From NCBI RefSeq assembly GCF_000521215.1, contig NZ_KI928923.1, positions 1 to 55,033 on the forward strand: a stretch of DNA of 55,033 nucleotides, given 5' to 3'. The first letter of the stretch is position 1; each line of letters begins with the position of its first letter. The notes below the pieces were generated by a model. It did no database searches, had not been told where the DNA came from, and saw only the letters and a program-made list of their open reading frames with translations. Positions 17,654 to 27,900 of the stretch are shown here, piece by piece. The stretch comes from Labrenzia sp. DG1229 (lineage in GTDB: Bacteria > Pseudomonadota > Alphaproteobacteria > Rhizobiales > Stappiaceae). The translations under genes and the position numbers were made by a program.

Positions 17654-18598
17654 TCAGGAGTATCGTTTCACAGTATCCGACGGTCTTTCACCGAACACCT
17701 TGCGATAGTCGAGCGCAAATTGTCCTACATGGGAAAATCCCGCCTCGTCCATAATGTCGGCAATGGACCGCGCTGCTTCCGAAGCTGTCTGCAGCTTCCT
17801 GCGCGCTTGCGCCAGACGGGCGGATTTCAGGAATGCCGACGGTCCGGTGCCGAACTTGTCATGGAACGCGATTTCGAGCGCGCGCCGCGAGATGTTGGCC
17901 TTCTGACAGAGGGTCGAGATTCGGACGTCAGCAGCGTCTCCGGATGCTATCGAAGCGAGGATCTCTTCGATCACGACGCGCGAGGAACTGGGTGCCAATT
18001 GATGTGGCTGAAGACCTGTCTGCATCACCCAGCAACTGACGAGCTCCTCCACAAGCGCATCCAGCGAGCACGGATCCAATAAGCGCGGATGCCGGCCAAG
18101 CCGGCCGAGAACCGCCCTGGCCTTTTTCAGGACATGGTCAGGCGCTCGAAAGACGGTCGGAAATTTTGCAAGTTCAATTTCCCTGAAGCCGCAACGTTCC
18201 AGGTATTCTTCGATGACAGGTACATCTACTGCGATCAGATACACCTCGAAGTCCTGTGCGGAAATCGATCTGAGTTCGGTTTCGGGCAGATAGACCAGGA
18301 TATCACTTGAGTTGGTGAATTGATCGCGCCACCAGAGTTCGTTCAGCTTCTCGCCGGGAATCGTGAATGTCACCTTCCCTTGTGGTGGCGCACCCCTTTG
18401 GTCGAAATTCATCCGGAACCGCGCGTATGTGCATTCAAAACGGGACATATTGCCCTGGACAATGCGTGCGATTTTTTCGTCAGGCGGGATTGAGCCAAGT
18501 GGCTGAAACCGGAGGTCCCAGTATTGAACGTCATGACATAACTGGTCGACGTCCAGAAACTCCGCAACGAGTGTTGTTTGAAATTCCGGACCCTCCAA
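17654..18598 (-). CDS. AraC-family transcriptional regulator
   Basis: A regulator of about 314 residues. The C-terminal 100 residues hold the double helix-turn-helix of AraC proteins: ISTLCQKANISRRALEIAFH, then FGTGPSAFLKSARLAQARR and the second helix pair ADIMDEAGFSHVGQFALDYR with the closing FGERPSDT. The N-terminal two thirds are an unassigned sensing region. The frame is open to a TTG at 18622; a TTG at 18598 has GGAGG ten bases upstream and fits better. It is divergent from the first sulfatase gene, so it likely controls the sulfatase island (inference from position). Confidence 0.88.
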   Translation of the reverse strand: MEGPEFQTTLVAEFLDVDQLCHDVQYWDLRFQPLGSIPPDEKIARIVQGNMSRFECTYARFRMNFDQRGAPPQGKVTFTIPGEKLNELWWRDQFTNSSDILVYLPETELRSISAQDFEVYLIAVDVPVIEEYLERCGFREIELAKFPTVFRAPDHVLKKARAVLGRLGRHPRLLDPCSLDALVEELVSCWVMQTGLQPHQLAPSSSRVVIEEILASIASGDAADVRISTLCQKANISRRALEIAFHDKFGTGPSAFLKSARLAQARRKLQTASEAARSIADIMDEAGFSHVGQFALDYRKVFGERPSDTVKRYS

Positions 18599-18817
18599 TG
18601 AAATCTCGCCTCCGTTTCGCAATTTCGATCATGGGAACAGCTGATATGCCCTAAAGTCAATTCAGCAAAAACAAAAATAAATCGGCCCCCGAAAGGCAGC
18701 TCCGCACTTTTGACAATGAAATATCGATTTTCAAATAAGCAAAGAAATAGAAATTGATCTATTTTGTCAAAATACAGTGCATTTTAATTTACCAATCAAT
18801 TCGATGGAGATAGGAAA

Positions 18818-20458
18818 GTGAAGATATTGTCCGCATTTTTACTTACGATCTGCATCGGGATTGCAAATTCGTTCGCGCAGGATGGCCCCATCATCCGTGA
18901 TGGAGAGTTCACGTTTCTTCTGGCTCAGAAAGGCGATGAATGGAGAGAGCAGGATCAGAGGATCGAAGCAAGACTGGATGAGATCCGTTCGGCGAATGAC
19001 GGCAGACCTCCCAATATCCTTTACATTCTGATCGACGACGTAAGCTTTGGGCAAATGGGGAATCGGACCCTCAACTACGTGACGGGTATCGAGACACCCA
19101 ACATCAACGAGCTGGCAAGCGAAGGTCTGTCGCTGATGCGGATGTACACGGAACCTTCCTGTACACCCACCCGCACGGCCATGTTGACCGGTCGCCATCC
19201 TGTTCGCGCCGGTGTGGAAGAGGTAAAGGTAGCGTTGGTCGGCGAAGGTCTTTCGGCGGAAGAAGTCACCATTGCCGAAATCCTCAAGGAAGCGGGCTAC
19301 AACACCGCACATGTCGGCAAGTGGCATCAGGGCGACATCGAACAGGCTTATCCGCACAACCAGGGTTTTGATTGGGCGGCATTCCCGTTGCATCAGCAGG
19401 TTCAACTCAGCCTGATGACCCGGGAAGCAATGACAGCCAACAACATGCTCGGATTTCACCCTTCAGGCCAGAACAACCAGTTCGCCATCGACCAGCGCTT
19501 CAAGCCTTACGGACTGGTGACCGGTGTCGAGGCTGAAGCCGGCGCCAAGGCAAGGGAAGTCGGCATCGATCCGGGAGAAGAATGGACCCAGGCCAAATAC
19601 GAGGAGATGAACGAACGCTACCAGCGTCAGATCTTCGAGCAACTGGAGCGTCTGGCCGGTGAGGATGCCCCCTTCTTCCTGCAATACTGGCCGCTCTATC
19701 CACTGAACTTCGTCTATCCTGATCAGGCGATTTCCCGAAATGGCGGATTTCATGCCGACAAGCTCCAACTTCTGGACGGATGGATCGGAGATCTTCTGGC
19801 AAGGGTCGATGACTTGGGTCTGCGCGACAATACCATAGTCGTCCTGATGGCCGACAATGGTCTGATGTATCACTATGAGGGCACATCCGGCCTCAACCAG
19901 CTCATATACAGGGGCGGAAAGACCCAACACCTGGAAGGTGGCGTGCGTACCGACGCCTTCATTCGCTGGCCCGGCGTTATCGAACCGGGCAATGCGGCTG
20001 GCGACATCGTTCATGTGTCTGACCTCTTCACCACCTTTGCCCGCATAGCCGATGCCACGGAATTCATACCGCGCGACCGGGTGATTGATGGCCTCGATCA
20101 GACAGCACTGCTCCTGGAAGGCGAAGGTAATTCGCGCCGGGATTATGTCTATGTCTACGAAGGCACTGTCCTTCGGTCAGTGGTCAAGCAGGAATTCAAG
20201 ATGCACCTTCCCGCCCCGGGTCAACCCGGCGCTGCGGCACCGGTCTTCAACATCTACCGCGACCCGCGCGAAGAACATCCGCAGGTCGGTTATTCGCTTT
20301 GGTCCGGTGCCTCATTCCAGGACATGGTCAAGCGCCATCAGTCGACGATCGCAAATCATCCGCACCTGCCGCTCGGCAAAGGCGTTCCCTACGAAGGGAT
20401 TGAGAACCTTCGTCCCGAGAGCGAACTCACAAGGGAAATATTCGCAAGCTGGCAGTGA
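18818..20458 (+). CDS. Secreted type I sulfatase (formylglycine type)
   Basis: A 546-residue arylsulfatase-like hydrolase with a signal peptide (MKILSAFLLTICIGIANSFA, then QDGP). The maturation motif CTPTR starts at Cys115 in MYTEPSCTPTRTAMLTGRHP; this Cys is normally converted to formylglycine. Metal-binding Asp residues are in LIDDVSFGQMG at 72-74 and VLMADNG later. HVGKWH is the second sulfatase signature. The GTG at 18818 follows AGGAAA. An N-terminal stretch of about 45 residues before the sulfatase core is shared with the paralogue at 22024. It would remove sulfate from an ester in the periplasm; the substrate is unknown. Confidence 0.94.
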   Translation: MKILSAFLLTICIGIANSFAQDGPIIRDGEFTFLLAQKGDEWREQDQRIEARLDEIRSANDGRPPNILYILIDDVSFGQMGNRTLNYVTGIETPNINELASEGLSLMRMYTEPSCTPTRTAMLTGRHPVRAGVEEVKVALVGEGLSAEEVTIAEILKEAGYNTAHVGKWHQGDIEQAYPHNQGFDWAAFPLHQQVQLSLMTREAMTANNMLGFHPSGQNNQFAIDQRFKPYGLVTGVEAEAGAKAREVGIDPGEEWTQAKYEEMNERYQRQIFEQLERLAGEDAPFFLQYWPLYPLNFVYPDQAISRNGGFHADKLQLLDGWIGDLLARVDDLGLRDNTIVVLMADNGLMYHYEGTSGLNQLIYRGGKTQHLEGGVRTDAFIRWPGVIEPGNAAGDIVHVSDLFTTFARIADATEFIPRDRVIDGLDQTALLLEGEGNSRRDYVYVYEGTVLRSVVKQEFKMHLPAPGQPGAAAPVFNIYRDPREEHPQVGYSLWSGASFQDMVKRHQSTIANHPHLPLGKGVPYEGIENLRPESELTREIFASWQ

Positions 20459-20467
20459 CTGACAAGT

Positions 20468-20528
20468 CGCTCGGATGCTCGACCGGGCTCTAACAAACTG
20501 ACCCATGGGACATCCGAGCGCAGTTTTT
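20468..20528 (+). terminator. Long-loop hairpin with T run after the first sulfatase
   Basis: CGCTCGGATG at 20468-20477 is perfectly complementary to CATCCGAGCG at 20511-20520, and a run of five T follows at 20524-20528. The loop is 33 bases, longer than usual. It would end or attenuate transcription before the DUF3179 gene. Confidence 0.55.
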
Positions 20529-20633
20529 GGTGTTCCGTTGTTGAATGATGTCTCGGAAACAGACCTTGTCGAGATGTGCAACGCGACGGTGACAACGAGA
20601 ATAAGTTAGACCCCGGGAAATGAGGAATACGCC

Positions 20634-21905
20634 ATGGCTGCTATCGGAAACCTCTTTTTCTATGCCGGCCTTGCTGTTTCGCTTGTCATCGGCCTGCTCT
20701 ATTTTCGCGATCTCGGCGACGTCACGCAGATGGTTCTGAAAGTGAAACGGGCGAACATGGCCCGGTTCATACGCAACGAAAACCGCCTGCTTGCCGCTGG
20801 TCTGGCAGGTGCTGCCGTCATGACACTCGCTCACTTCATTGTTGGCGGGGGTCCATTCTGGCTCTGGCTCGCAGCGTCTGTGCTGCTCGTTGTCCTCTAT
20901 GCCTTTCCCTATGTCTGGGTCCATGTCGGTCTCCGAAACCAGAAGAACACCGCGCAGTACCTCCCCATCAAGGAAGCAATGGAATGGGTCAGTCCCTCAA
21001 GTCCTGTTCTCGTCATTGAAAACAACGGCGTTGCCCGGGCACATCCGGACGCCCAGATCATGCGTCCGCACCTTGCCGGCAATCGGGAAGGCCTGGACGG
21101 CGAGAATGTCATCATGACCTATTGCGCCATGGCCAATCTGGGGATCGGCTATACGCCGATAATCGAGGGGCAGGAGCTTGACCTTGAAGTGCTGGCGCAA
21201 CATGGCAACAATCTGATCCTGCGCGACAACAGGACTGGCGAACCGATCCAGCAGATCTACGGCTTCCGGGACCGGGACGGCAAAGAAAGCGAAAATGGTC
21301 CGGCCTGCCCTCTTCAACCCCAGCTTGCCATGCGCCCCTGGCCGACATTCCGGATGACAATGCGTGGTTTTGCAAAGGCCTATCCAGATGGCAGGGTTTT
21401 CATCAACAAACCTTCGAAGAACCCGATACTGTTGTTGTTCGACCTGGCTATCGAGACAATCTTTTCATCCGAAATTTCCCGCCAGCATCGCGTGAATGCA
21501 CCCATCATCTCGAACATGAACCGCAACGGCGACGACCGCCTCCACAACAAGACCTATGTCTGGGGCGTCGACATTGATGGCGATGTGGTGTGCTGGACGG
21601 ACGACTTTGTGATCGAAAACGGCAATATCTTCAACGTCAAAGTGGGCGGAAAGAATCTTGTTGTCGCGTGGGATCCGAAATTCGAGAGCCTGGGCATCTG
21701 GTACAACGATACCGCAGCGCCAGTTACCGACATTGATTTTTTCGGCAACACGCCGACCGGAAAACTCTCGCGGGTCGAAAACGTCCGCCCCGGGATGTTC
21801 TGGCACGTGTGGACCGAGTTCTTTCCAAACACGGAAATCAACCGTACCGGAACAACTTCAACGAAAAGTGCCTCGGGCGAGACCTCAACGGAGGCAGCTC
21901 AGTGA
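20634..21905 (+). CDS. DUF3179 membrane-anchored protein
   Basis: A 423-residue protein that I assign to DUF3179. Two or three hydrophobic helices occupy residues 5-25, 50-70 and 75-95. The large soluble part has the family landmarks: DAQIMRPHLAGNREGLDGENVIMTYCAMANLGIGY, shortened here to IMTYCAMANLGIGY, then NNLILRDNRTGEPIQQIYG and WPTFRMTMRGFAKAYPDG. These proteins are of unknown function; the Cys in MTYC is conserved in the family. The ATG at 20634 follows GAGGA. It lies between two paralogous sulfatase genes, which is its only functional hint. Confidence 0.85.
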   Translation: MAAIGNLFFYAGLAVSLVIGLLYFRDLGDVTQMVLKVKRANMARFIRNENRLLAAGLAGAAVMTLAHFIVGGGPFWLWLAASVLLVVLYAFPYVWVHVGLRNQKNTAQYLPIKEAMEWVSPSSPVLVIENNGVARAHPDAQIMRPHLAGNREGLDGENVIMTYCAMANLGIGYTPIIEGQELDLEVLAQHGNNLILRDNRTGEPIQQIYGFRDRDGKESENGPACPLQPQLAMRPWPTFRMTMRGFAKAYPDGRVFINKPSKNPILLLFDLAIETIFSSEISRQHRVNAPIISNMNRNGDDRLHNKTYVWGVDIDGDVVCWTDDFVIENGNIFNVKVGGKNLVVAWDPKFESLGIWYNDTAAPVTDIDFFGNTPTGKLSRVENVRPGMFWHVWTEFFPNTEINRTGTTSTKSASGETSTEAAQ

Positions 21906-22023
21906 ACAATCTGTCCCAAAGCCAATCCGGGCAATGTACCGGTGTACTTTCCAAGACACCCGAATTCGCAAAAATCAATCAGTTTCAGAAGCTTGCGATT
22001 ACAACACCAAACGGGAGCCAGGC

Positions 22024-23688
22024 ATGAGAAAACTGCTGACGGCAATGACATTCGCGCTGCTGACCACCTCGGCGCAAGCTCAAGACGTCCCGATCGTGCA
22101 CGATGCGGAGTTTTACATCCTACAGGCCCAACACGCCGATCAATGGGTCGAGGATGATGCGGCCGTGGACGCTGCATTGGCTGAATTCCGGGCCGGCAAC
22201 GATGGCAAACCACCCAACATACTGAGCATCCTGGTTGATGACATGGGTTTCGGCGACATGGGCATCCCGGAGCTGAACGCCGTTCGCGGCTACGAGACGC
22301 CCAACATAAACCAGTTGGCCGACGAAGGCATGCGCATGGTGCGTATGTACACCGAACCTTCGTGCACGCCGACGCGGGTTGCACAGATGACCGGGCGCCT
22401 GCCTGTACGCATGGGGATGGGCGACACCAGCGTTGACATCTCCGGCTCTGGCCTTCCAGGCAGCGAAGTGACATTGGCAGAAGTCCTGAGTGAGGGTGGC
22501 TACAGCACATCTCATGTCGGCAAATGGCACATGGGCGACATCCCGGAAAGCTGGGCAATGAACCAGGGCTTCGACTATGCACAGCACGCCCTTCACCAGC
22601 AGGGACAGCTGACAATTTTCCACGACGACGCAATCCGCGAACAGGTTTCCGTCGGAATTGCAGACTTCGATCCGGCCTACACTCTGGACGATCTCTTCAG
22701 ACCCGATGCCTCGGCGATGGCGACCGTGGTCGAGGGCAAGCCAGGTGAGCCGGTCCGCGAAATTCGGATGGCACCGGGCGAACGCTGGACTGCCGCTAAA
22801 TATGACGAGATGAACCAGGCATTCCAGGACAAGACACTGGATGAACTGCGCCGACTTGCGAGTGAGAACGAGCCATTCTTCCTGCAATACTGGCCAATGA
22901 TACCGCTCGACAACACGCGGGCCGGTCGCAACGGCCCTGACAGCCCGAACGGCGGTCTTTATGCTGACAAGATGCAACTCCTCGATACCTGGGTTGGCGA
23001 CATCATGGCGGAGTTGGAAACCCTGGGCATTGCGGATAACACGATTGTCGTGCTGATGGGCGACAACGGTCACTTCACGAAATATTCCCCGCAGTCCGGA
23101 TTTACACCTATGATTTACAAAGGTGGCAAGGGCGACACCAGCGAGGGTGGCGTCCGGGTCGACGCCTTCATCAGGTGGCCGGGATTGATCGAACCCGACT
23201 CCATGGTGAACAACATCATCCATGTATCCGACCTCTATACGACCCTGTCTCGCTTTGCAGGAGCGGATCAATTCATTCCGAGAGACAGGCTGGTTGACGG
23301 GGTCGACCAGTCCGCGTCACTCCTGTTTGACGACGAAAGCAAGGGACGGCGGGACCATGTCATCGTCTATTCGATCCACACACCCAAAGCGATCGTGAAA
23401 GACAAGTTGCGCCTTAACCTGCCTGGCCCCGGTGAAAGCCCGATCCTTGCAGAGTTCTACGATCTCTATCGCGACACGCATGAGAAATATCCTGTCTCCA
23501 CCGAGGTCGGTGCATGGGGTGGCCAGGAATTTGTCCGCATCCTCGGACGGCATATGGCGCGCAAGGAAAAATACCCGGACGCGCCACCGGCCTATGGGGT
23601 CCCTTATGAGGGGATCGAAAACCTGCGGCCGGAAACGCAGGCCGCGGTCGAAGCCTTTGCAATCAAGCGTGGATCCGTGACGAAATAA
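22024..23688 (+). CDS. Second secreted type I sulfatase
   Basis: A 554-residue paralogue of the sulfatase at 18818. It has a signal peptide (MRKLLTAMTFALLTTSAQAQ), the same N-terminal extension (YILQAQHADQW), metal Asp residues in LVDDMGFGDMG and the maturation motif CTPTR at Cys114 in MYTEPSCTPTRVAQMTGRLP. HVGKWHMGD follows. The ATG at 22024 has GGGAG upstream; the frame extends back to 21658 over the DUF3179 gene without support. Two sulfatases of one subfamily may act on different positions of a shared sulfated substrate, but this is inference. No maturase is encoded in the window. Confidence 0.94.
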   Translation: MRKLLTAMTFALLTTSAQAQDVPIVHDAEFYILQAQHADQWVEDDAAVDAALAEFRAGNDGKPPNILSILVDDMGFGDMGIPELNAVRGYETPNINQLADEGMRMVRMYTEPSCTPTRVAQMTGRLPVRMGMGDTSVDISGSGLPGSEVTLAEVLSEGGYSTSHVGKWHMGDIPESWAMNQGFDYAQHALHQQGQLTIFHDDAIREQVSVGIADFDPAYTLDDLFRPDASAMATVVEGKPGEPVREIRMAPGERWTAAKYDEMNQAFQDKTLDELRRLASENEPFFLQYWPMIPLDNTRAGRNGPDSPNGGLYADKMQLLDTWVGDIMAELETLGIADNTIVVLMGDNGHFTKYSPQSGFTPMIYKGGKGDTSEGGVRVDAFIRWPGLIEPDSMVNNIIHVSDLYTTLSRFAGADQFIPRDRLVDGVDQSASLLFDDESKGRRDHVIVYSIHTPKAIVKDKLRLNLPGPGESPILAEFYDLYRDTHEKYPVSTEVGAWGGQEFVRILGRHMARKEKYPDAPPAYGVPYEGIENLRPETQAAVEAFAIKRGSVTK

Positions 23689-23703
23689 AGCCTGGAGGAT
23701 GTC

Positions 23704-24036
23704 ATGATCGACAGGGAGCGGCGAACTCTCAAGATCTCCAAAAGTCTTGCTGCCGCAGTCGCAGTGATGGCTTTCACAGCCGGCCTGTTTCTGGAGATCA
23801 GGCGTGACACCACCACACGGTCGTTATCCGCACCTGCGGTGACGACCGCGGCGGCACAAAAGCCAGGAACCGTACGTCGATCGGCACGTCGTACCGTGCG
23901 CCGAACAACACGGAGAGTGAATGCCTTGCCGTCCGGATGCAGCAAAGTCGTGGTCGATGGTGTTGCATATCAGCAATGCGGCGGGAGTTATTACCTCGCG
24001 GACGGTAGCGGTTACGTTATTGTTGTGTTTGAATAA
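23704..24036 (+). CDS. Small basic exported or membrane protein
   Basis: A 110-residue protein. It has one hydrophobic helix at about 13-31 (SLAAAVAVMAFTAGLFL), then an Arg-rich stretch (RRSARRTVRRTTRR at 59-72), then a C-terminal domain with two Cys (SGCSKVVVDGVAYQQCGG) and several Tyr. The last part resembles the small GC-x-VVVNGV-x-YxxCG domains of exported alphaproteobacterial proteins. A GGAGG site precedes the ATG. Function is unknown. It follows the second sulfatase by 15 bases and is probably cotranscribed. Confidence 0.72.
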   Translation: MIDRERRTLKISKSLAAAVAVMAFTAGLFLEIRRDTTTRSLSAPAVTTAAAQKPGTVRRSARRTVRRTTRRVNALPSGCSKVVVDGVAYQQCGGSYYLADGSGYVIVVFE

Positions 24037-24090
24037 AAAACCGATTCATCTGTAGGTGAACCGTGAAAATGCTGAGAAGGGCAAGAATTC

Positions 24091-24927
24091 ATGCGTAAAA
24101 ATTACAATATCTCGAAATTATCCCGAGATCTTGGATTGATTTTATTCGCAACCGGGTTGCCTTTGACCATGGTGCAAGCTGCTGACCTGCCACCATCACC
24201 TATCGTGGAAACCTATCCCGCCAACGATCGGATCAACCGGACCTGGGAGTTCCTGATTGCGCCTTATTTCGTGGCGGCAAACATTACCGGAACGACGCAG
24301 GTCGGACGTCTGCCAAGCACGGATATCGACGTCGGTACGGGCGATATTCTTGAAAATCTGCGATTTGGCGCAATGGTTCGCGCCGAAGCGCTTTATCAGC
24401 AGAAATTCGGCGCGATGCTGGACGTTGCCTACATGGGGCTTGGTGCGTCGGCGGATTCGCGCGTTGGCGGCGGACGGATCAGCGTCGGGGTTGACCAACT
24501 CATCGTCGAAGGCATGCTGTTCTATCGCGTCCACAACTCTCCTCAGACTTCGGTCGACCTCTATGCCGGGGGGCGCTATTGGGACATCAACCTCGACCTG
24601 AACGCCAACGGAACATTCGCCGGCAGTTTCGACATCTCACGAGGCGACGACTGGATCGACCCGGTCATCGGCATACGCGCTTTCCATCAGTTCAATGACA
24701 AATGGTCTGCGAATGTCAGGGGTGATATCGGCGGTTTTGGTGTTGCTTCCGACTTCTCCTGGAACGTTCAGGCCGGTGTCGGCTACCACTTCAACCAGAC
24801 CTGGTCGGCTCACCTGCAATACAAGGCGCTGAGTGTCGACTACGACAACGACAAATCCGGCGCGAACAGGTTCGCCTACGATACCATCACACATGGGCCG
24901 TTGCTCGGTGTTGCCGCCCGCTTTTAG
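24091..24927 (+). CDS. Outer-membrane beta-barrel protein
   Basis: A 278-residue protein with a signal peptide ending near VQAAD and many alternating strands ending in aromatic residues. It ends in LLGVAARF, where a terminal Phe is the usual signal for outer-membrane assembly. LYAGGRYWDINLDLNAN and VQAGVGYHFNQTWSAHLQYK are typical barrel strand pairs. It is an OmpW/Omp25-like or DUF-type barrel; no pore specificity can be read. It is the last gene of the sulfatase island and could help uptake of the sulfated compound (inference). Confidence 0.82.
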   Translation: MRKNYNISKLSRDLGLILFATGLPLTMVQAADLPPSPIVETYPANDRINRTWEFLIAPYFVAANITGTTQVGRLPSTDIDVGTGDILENLRFGAMVRAEALYQQKFGAMLDVAYMGLGASADSRVGGGRISVGVDQLIVEGMLFYRVHNSPQTSVDLYAGGRYWDINLDLNANGTFAGSFDISRGDDWIDPVIGIRAFHQFNDKWSANVRGDIGGFGVASDFSWNVQAGVGYHFNQTWSAHLQYKALSVDYDNDKSGANRFAYDTITHGPLLGVAARF

Positions 24928-24996
24928 TTGAAACACGCATGTGTCCACGGAAGCCGCAGACTTTGGCGGGCCTCGTCAATTTCAACGGACTATGCA

Positions 24997-27900
24997 TCAA
25001 GCCGGCGCGACCTGAACAGTTGGAGATTTTCCGAAAACTATCCTCCGGACATCCTGCGAGATCGCCAGCAGCACCGGTATCAGGATCAGGGTGATCAAGG
25101 TTGCGAAAATCTCGCCATAGGCCAGGGAAACAGCCGCCGGGATGAGATAGCGGGCCTGCTCGGATGTTTCGCTCATGAGCGGCAACAACCCGGCAACCGT
25201 GGTTGCGGTCGTCAGAAAAATGGCCTGGAAGCGGTCCACGCCGCATCTGAACGTTGCTTCTTCACTCGGCATCCCCTCTTCTCTGGACTGGACATAGAAC
25301 GTCATCATGACGAGCGAATCATTCACGACAACCCCGATCAATGCCAGCACGCCAAAAAATGACAGGAGTGAAAACGGCAGGTCCATGATTGCATGGCCAA
25401 TGACCGCTCCGACAAACCCGAACGGAACCACGGACATGATGATCAGCGGCTTCCAATAGGATTTGAGCGGCACTGCCATCAGAATATAGATCAAGAGACA
25501 GGCAATGATGACGGCGCGCAGAAGACCGCCTCTCATTTCGCCGATCTCTTCCAGCTCACCGCCTCTGTCGATTGCGATACCCGGATACTTTTCTTCCAGC
25601 TCCTCGGTAAATCCTCCAAACAGTGCCTGGCCGATCTCTTCCGGTGACACGACTTCGCGATTCACGTCGGCCAGCACGTTCGCAACAAGATCGCCATTCC
25701 GGCGCTGGATCTTCTCCGAAACATATCGTGGTTCTATTTCCGCGACGGTCGAAAGCGATATCCAGTCCCCTTTCTCACTCTTCAGCCGAAGTGCCATCAG
25801 GTCTTCGATGCGGTCACGAGAATCTCTTGAATTGCGCACCACGACCCGGACCTCGGAGGAATCCCGCTGAATGCGCTGCGCTTCTCCGCCGCCGAATGCA
25901 TAGCCGATCTGGCTTGCCAGACGTTCTGAAGTAAATCCGAGCGCACGCGCCTCAGGTTTCAGTCTGAGCCTGAGTTCCGGCTGCCCCGTCAGGAAAGTAT
26001 CGCGTACGTTTGACACTCCCTCGAACTGTGCCAGTCGCTCTCGAAGATCCAGACTGGCATCTGCCAAAAGCTCCTTGTCCGGACCGATCAGTCGGATCCG
26101 GAACCCTCCGCCGAAATCCTCAAATGCGGAAAATGTGAGTTCCGACACCCCTTCCAGGGGACCGACGCGCTGTTTCCAGTTTTCAAGAACGTCCGATGTG
26201 GACAGTTCGGGCCTTGCTTCGGAAGTCGTCAGCTCCAGGTAAAGCTCTGTAGACGTGGTTCCATTCAGAAAAGCAAAGAGGTGCGCAACCGGACCTGCAC
26301 CTTCAGCAGCCCGCAAGGCCGGATCTTCGTTAAGGGCCAGCCCCGCTTCTTCAAGGATGGCAACATTGCGTTTCGTCAGATGTGCAGGAGCGCGTTGATC
26401 CATGGTCAGGGAAACGGAGATGACCTGGCCGGGGACATTGGGGAAGAACGTGGACTTGATCTGGCCCTTTCCCATCAGGCCGAAAACCAGCGTTGCCACC
26501 GCGACAAAAAGAGCGAGAACGGCGTACCGGTTTGCGAGCGACCACTTGAGCACAGGTGCATAGACCCGGTCCCTGAACCCCATCAGGCTTCCGCGAGCAA
26601 AACCCTGAAGACGCGCCCACCCTCGTGAGAGCGGGTTCGACTTTCCTGTTTCTTCCATGGAAATGTTTGCAAGGTGCGCCGGCAGGATAAGCTTGCTCTC
26701 CAGCAGCGAGAACAACAGCGCAAGTATGACAACTCCTGCAAACCCCGCCAGCACTTTGCCCAGGGGACTGTCGATCAGCAGCATCGGAAAGAAGGCCGCT
26801 ATTGTCGTGAGCACGCCGAAAACCGTTGCCGTCGAAACCCTCGCTACCCCGGCCTCGGTGCCGCGCAAGGGATCAATGTAGCGTTTTCGCTGCTCGTGCA
26901 CGCTTTCACCAACAACAACGGCATCGTCCACAAGTATACCCAGCACAATGATGAAGCCGAACGTGGTGATATCGTTGAGCGAATAGTCGATCCAGCCCGT
27001 GGTCGACACGGCCAGCGCCCCTGCAATGGAAATCGGAATTCCCATGGCAACCCAGAAGGCGAGTTTTACATTCAGAAAGACCGCCAGCATCAAAGCCACA
27101 AGGACAAGCCCCTGAATTGCGCTGTTGCTCAGAAGTTCCAGGCGATCTGAAATGTAATCTCGGGAGTTGCCCCAGACGGCAATTTCGACGCCTTCGGGCA
27201 ACGAGCGCTCGACTTCGGCAACAATGGCGTCGGCGGCCTCCGAGACGCGCAGCAGATTGTCCTTGCGCCCGATCAGAACTTCCATGCCGACCGATGGTTG
27301 ACGATTGAAGCGGGTTTCAATGTCGATTTCTTCAAATCCGTCGGTGATTTTCGCAATGTCACCAAGCAAGGTCGTCGTTCCGTCAGGCCACCTGACAACG
27401 GGAATGTTCTGGTAGTCCCGTAGCGAATTTGCCTGACTGTCGGCTCGCAACGAGATGTACCCCCCTTCTGTTCGCAAGGTTCCGCCCTGAAAGTAAAGCG
27501 ACGTTTCCCGGATACGTGTCATGACATCTGCAAGAGTGAGGTTCAGGCGCTCCAGTGTGCCGGGCAGAAACTCGATGGCAATTTCCTGATCCTGCAGGCC
27601 CCAGTTTTTGACTCGGGAGATTTCAGGACTGGCAAGCAGATCGGCCCTGAGCCCACGGGCAATTTTCTGCAAGGACTTGAGATCAGTTTCGCCGAAGACC
27701 TGAACATAAAGGGCCGGAACATCGAAATTGTTGGTCTCGATCACGGGTCGGCGGGCATCTTTCGGAAGATCTGCCAGACCGTCGATCTTCAAGCGGACGT
27801 TGTCGAGTAGTTTTTGCAGGTCGTATCCGTTGTTTTTCTGGATTGAAACCAGCGAAAAGCCCTGCTCGGAGGTCGACCGGACGGCCTTGACACCTTCGAG

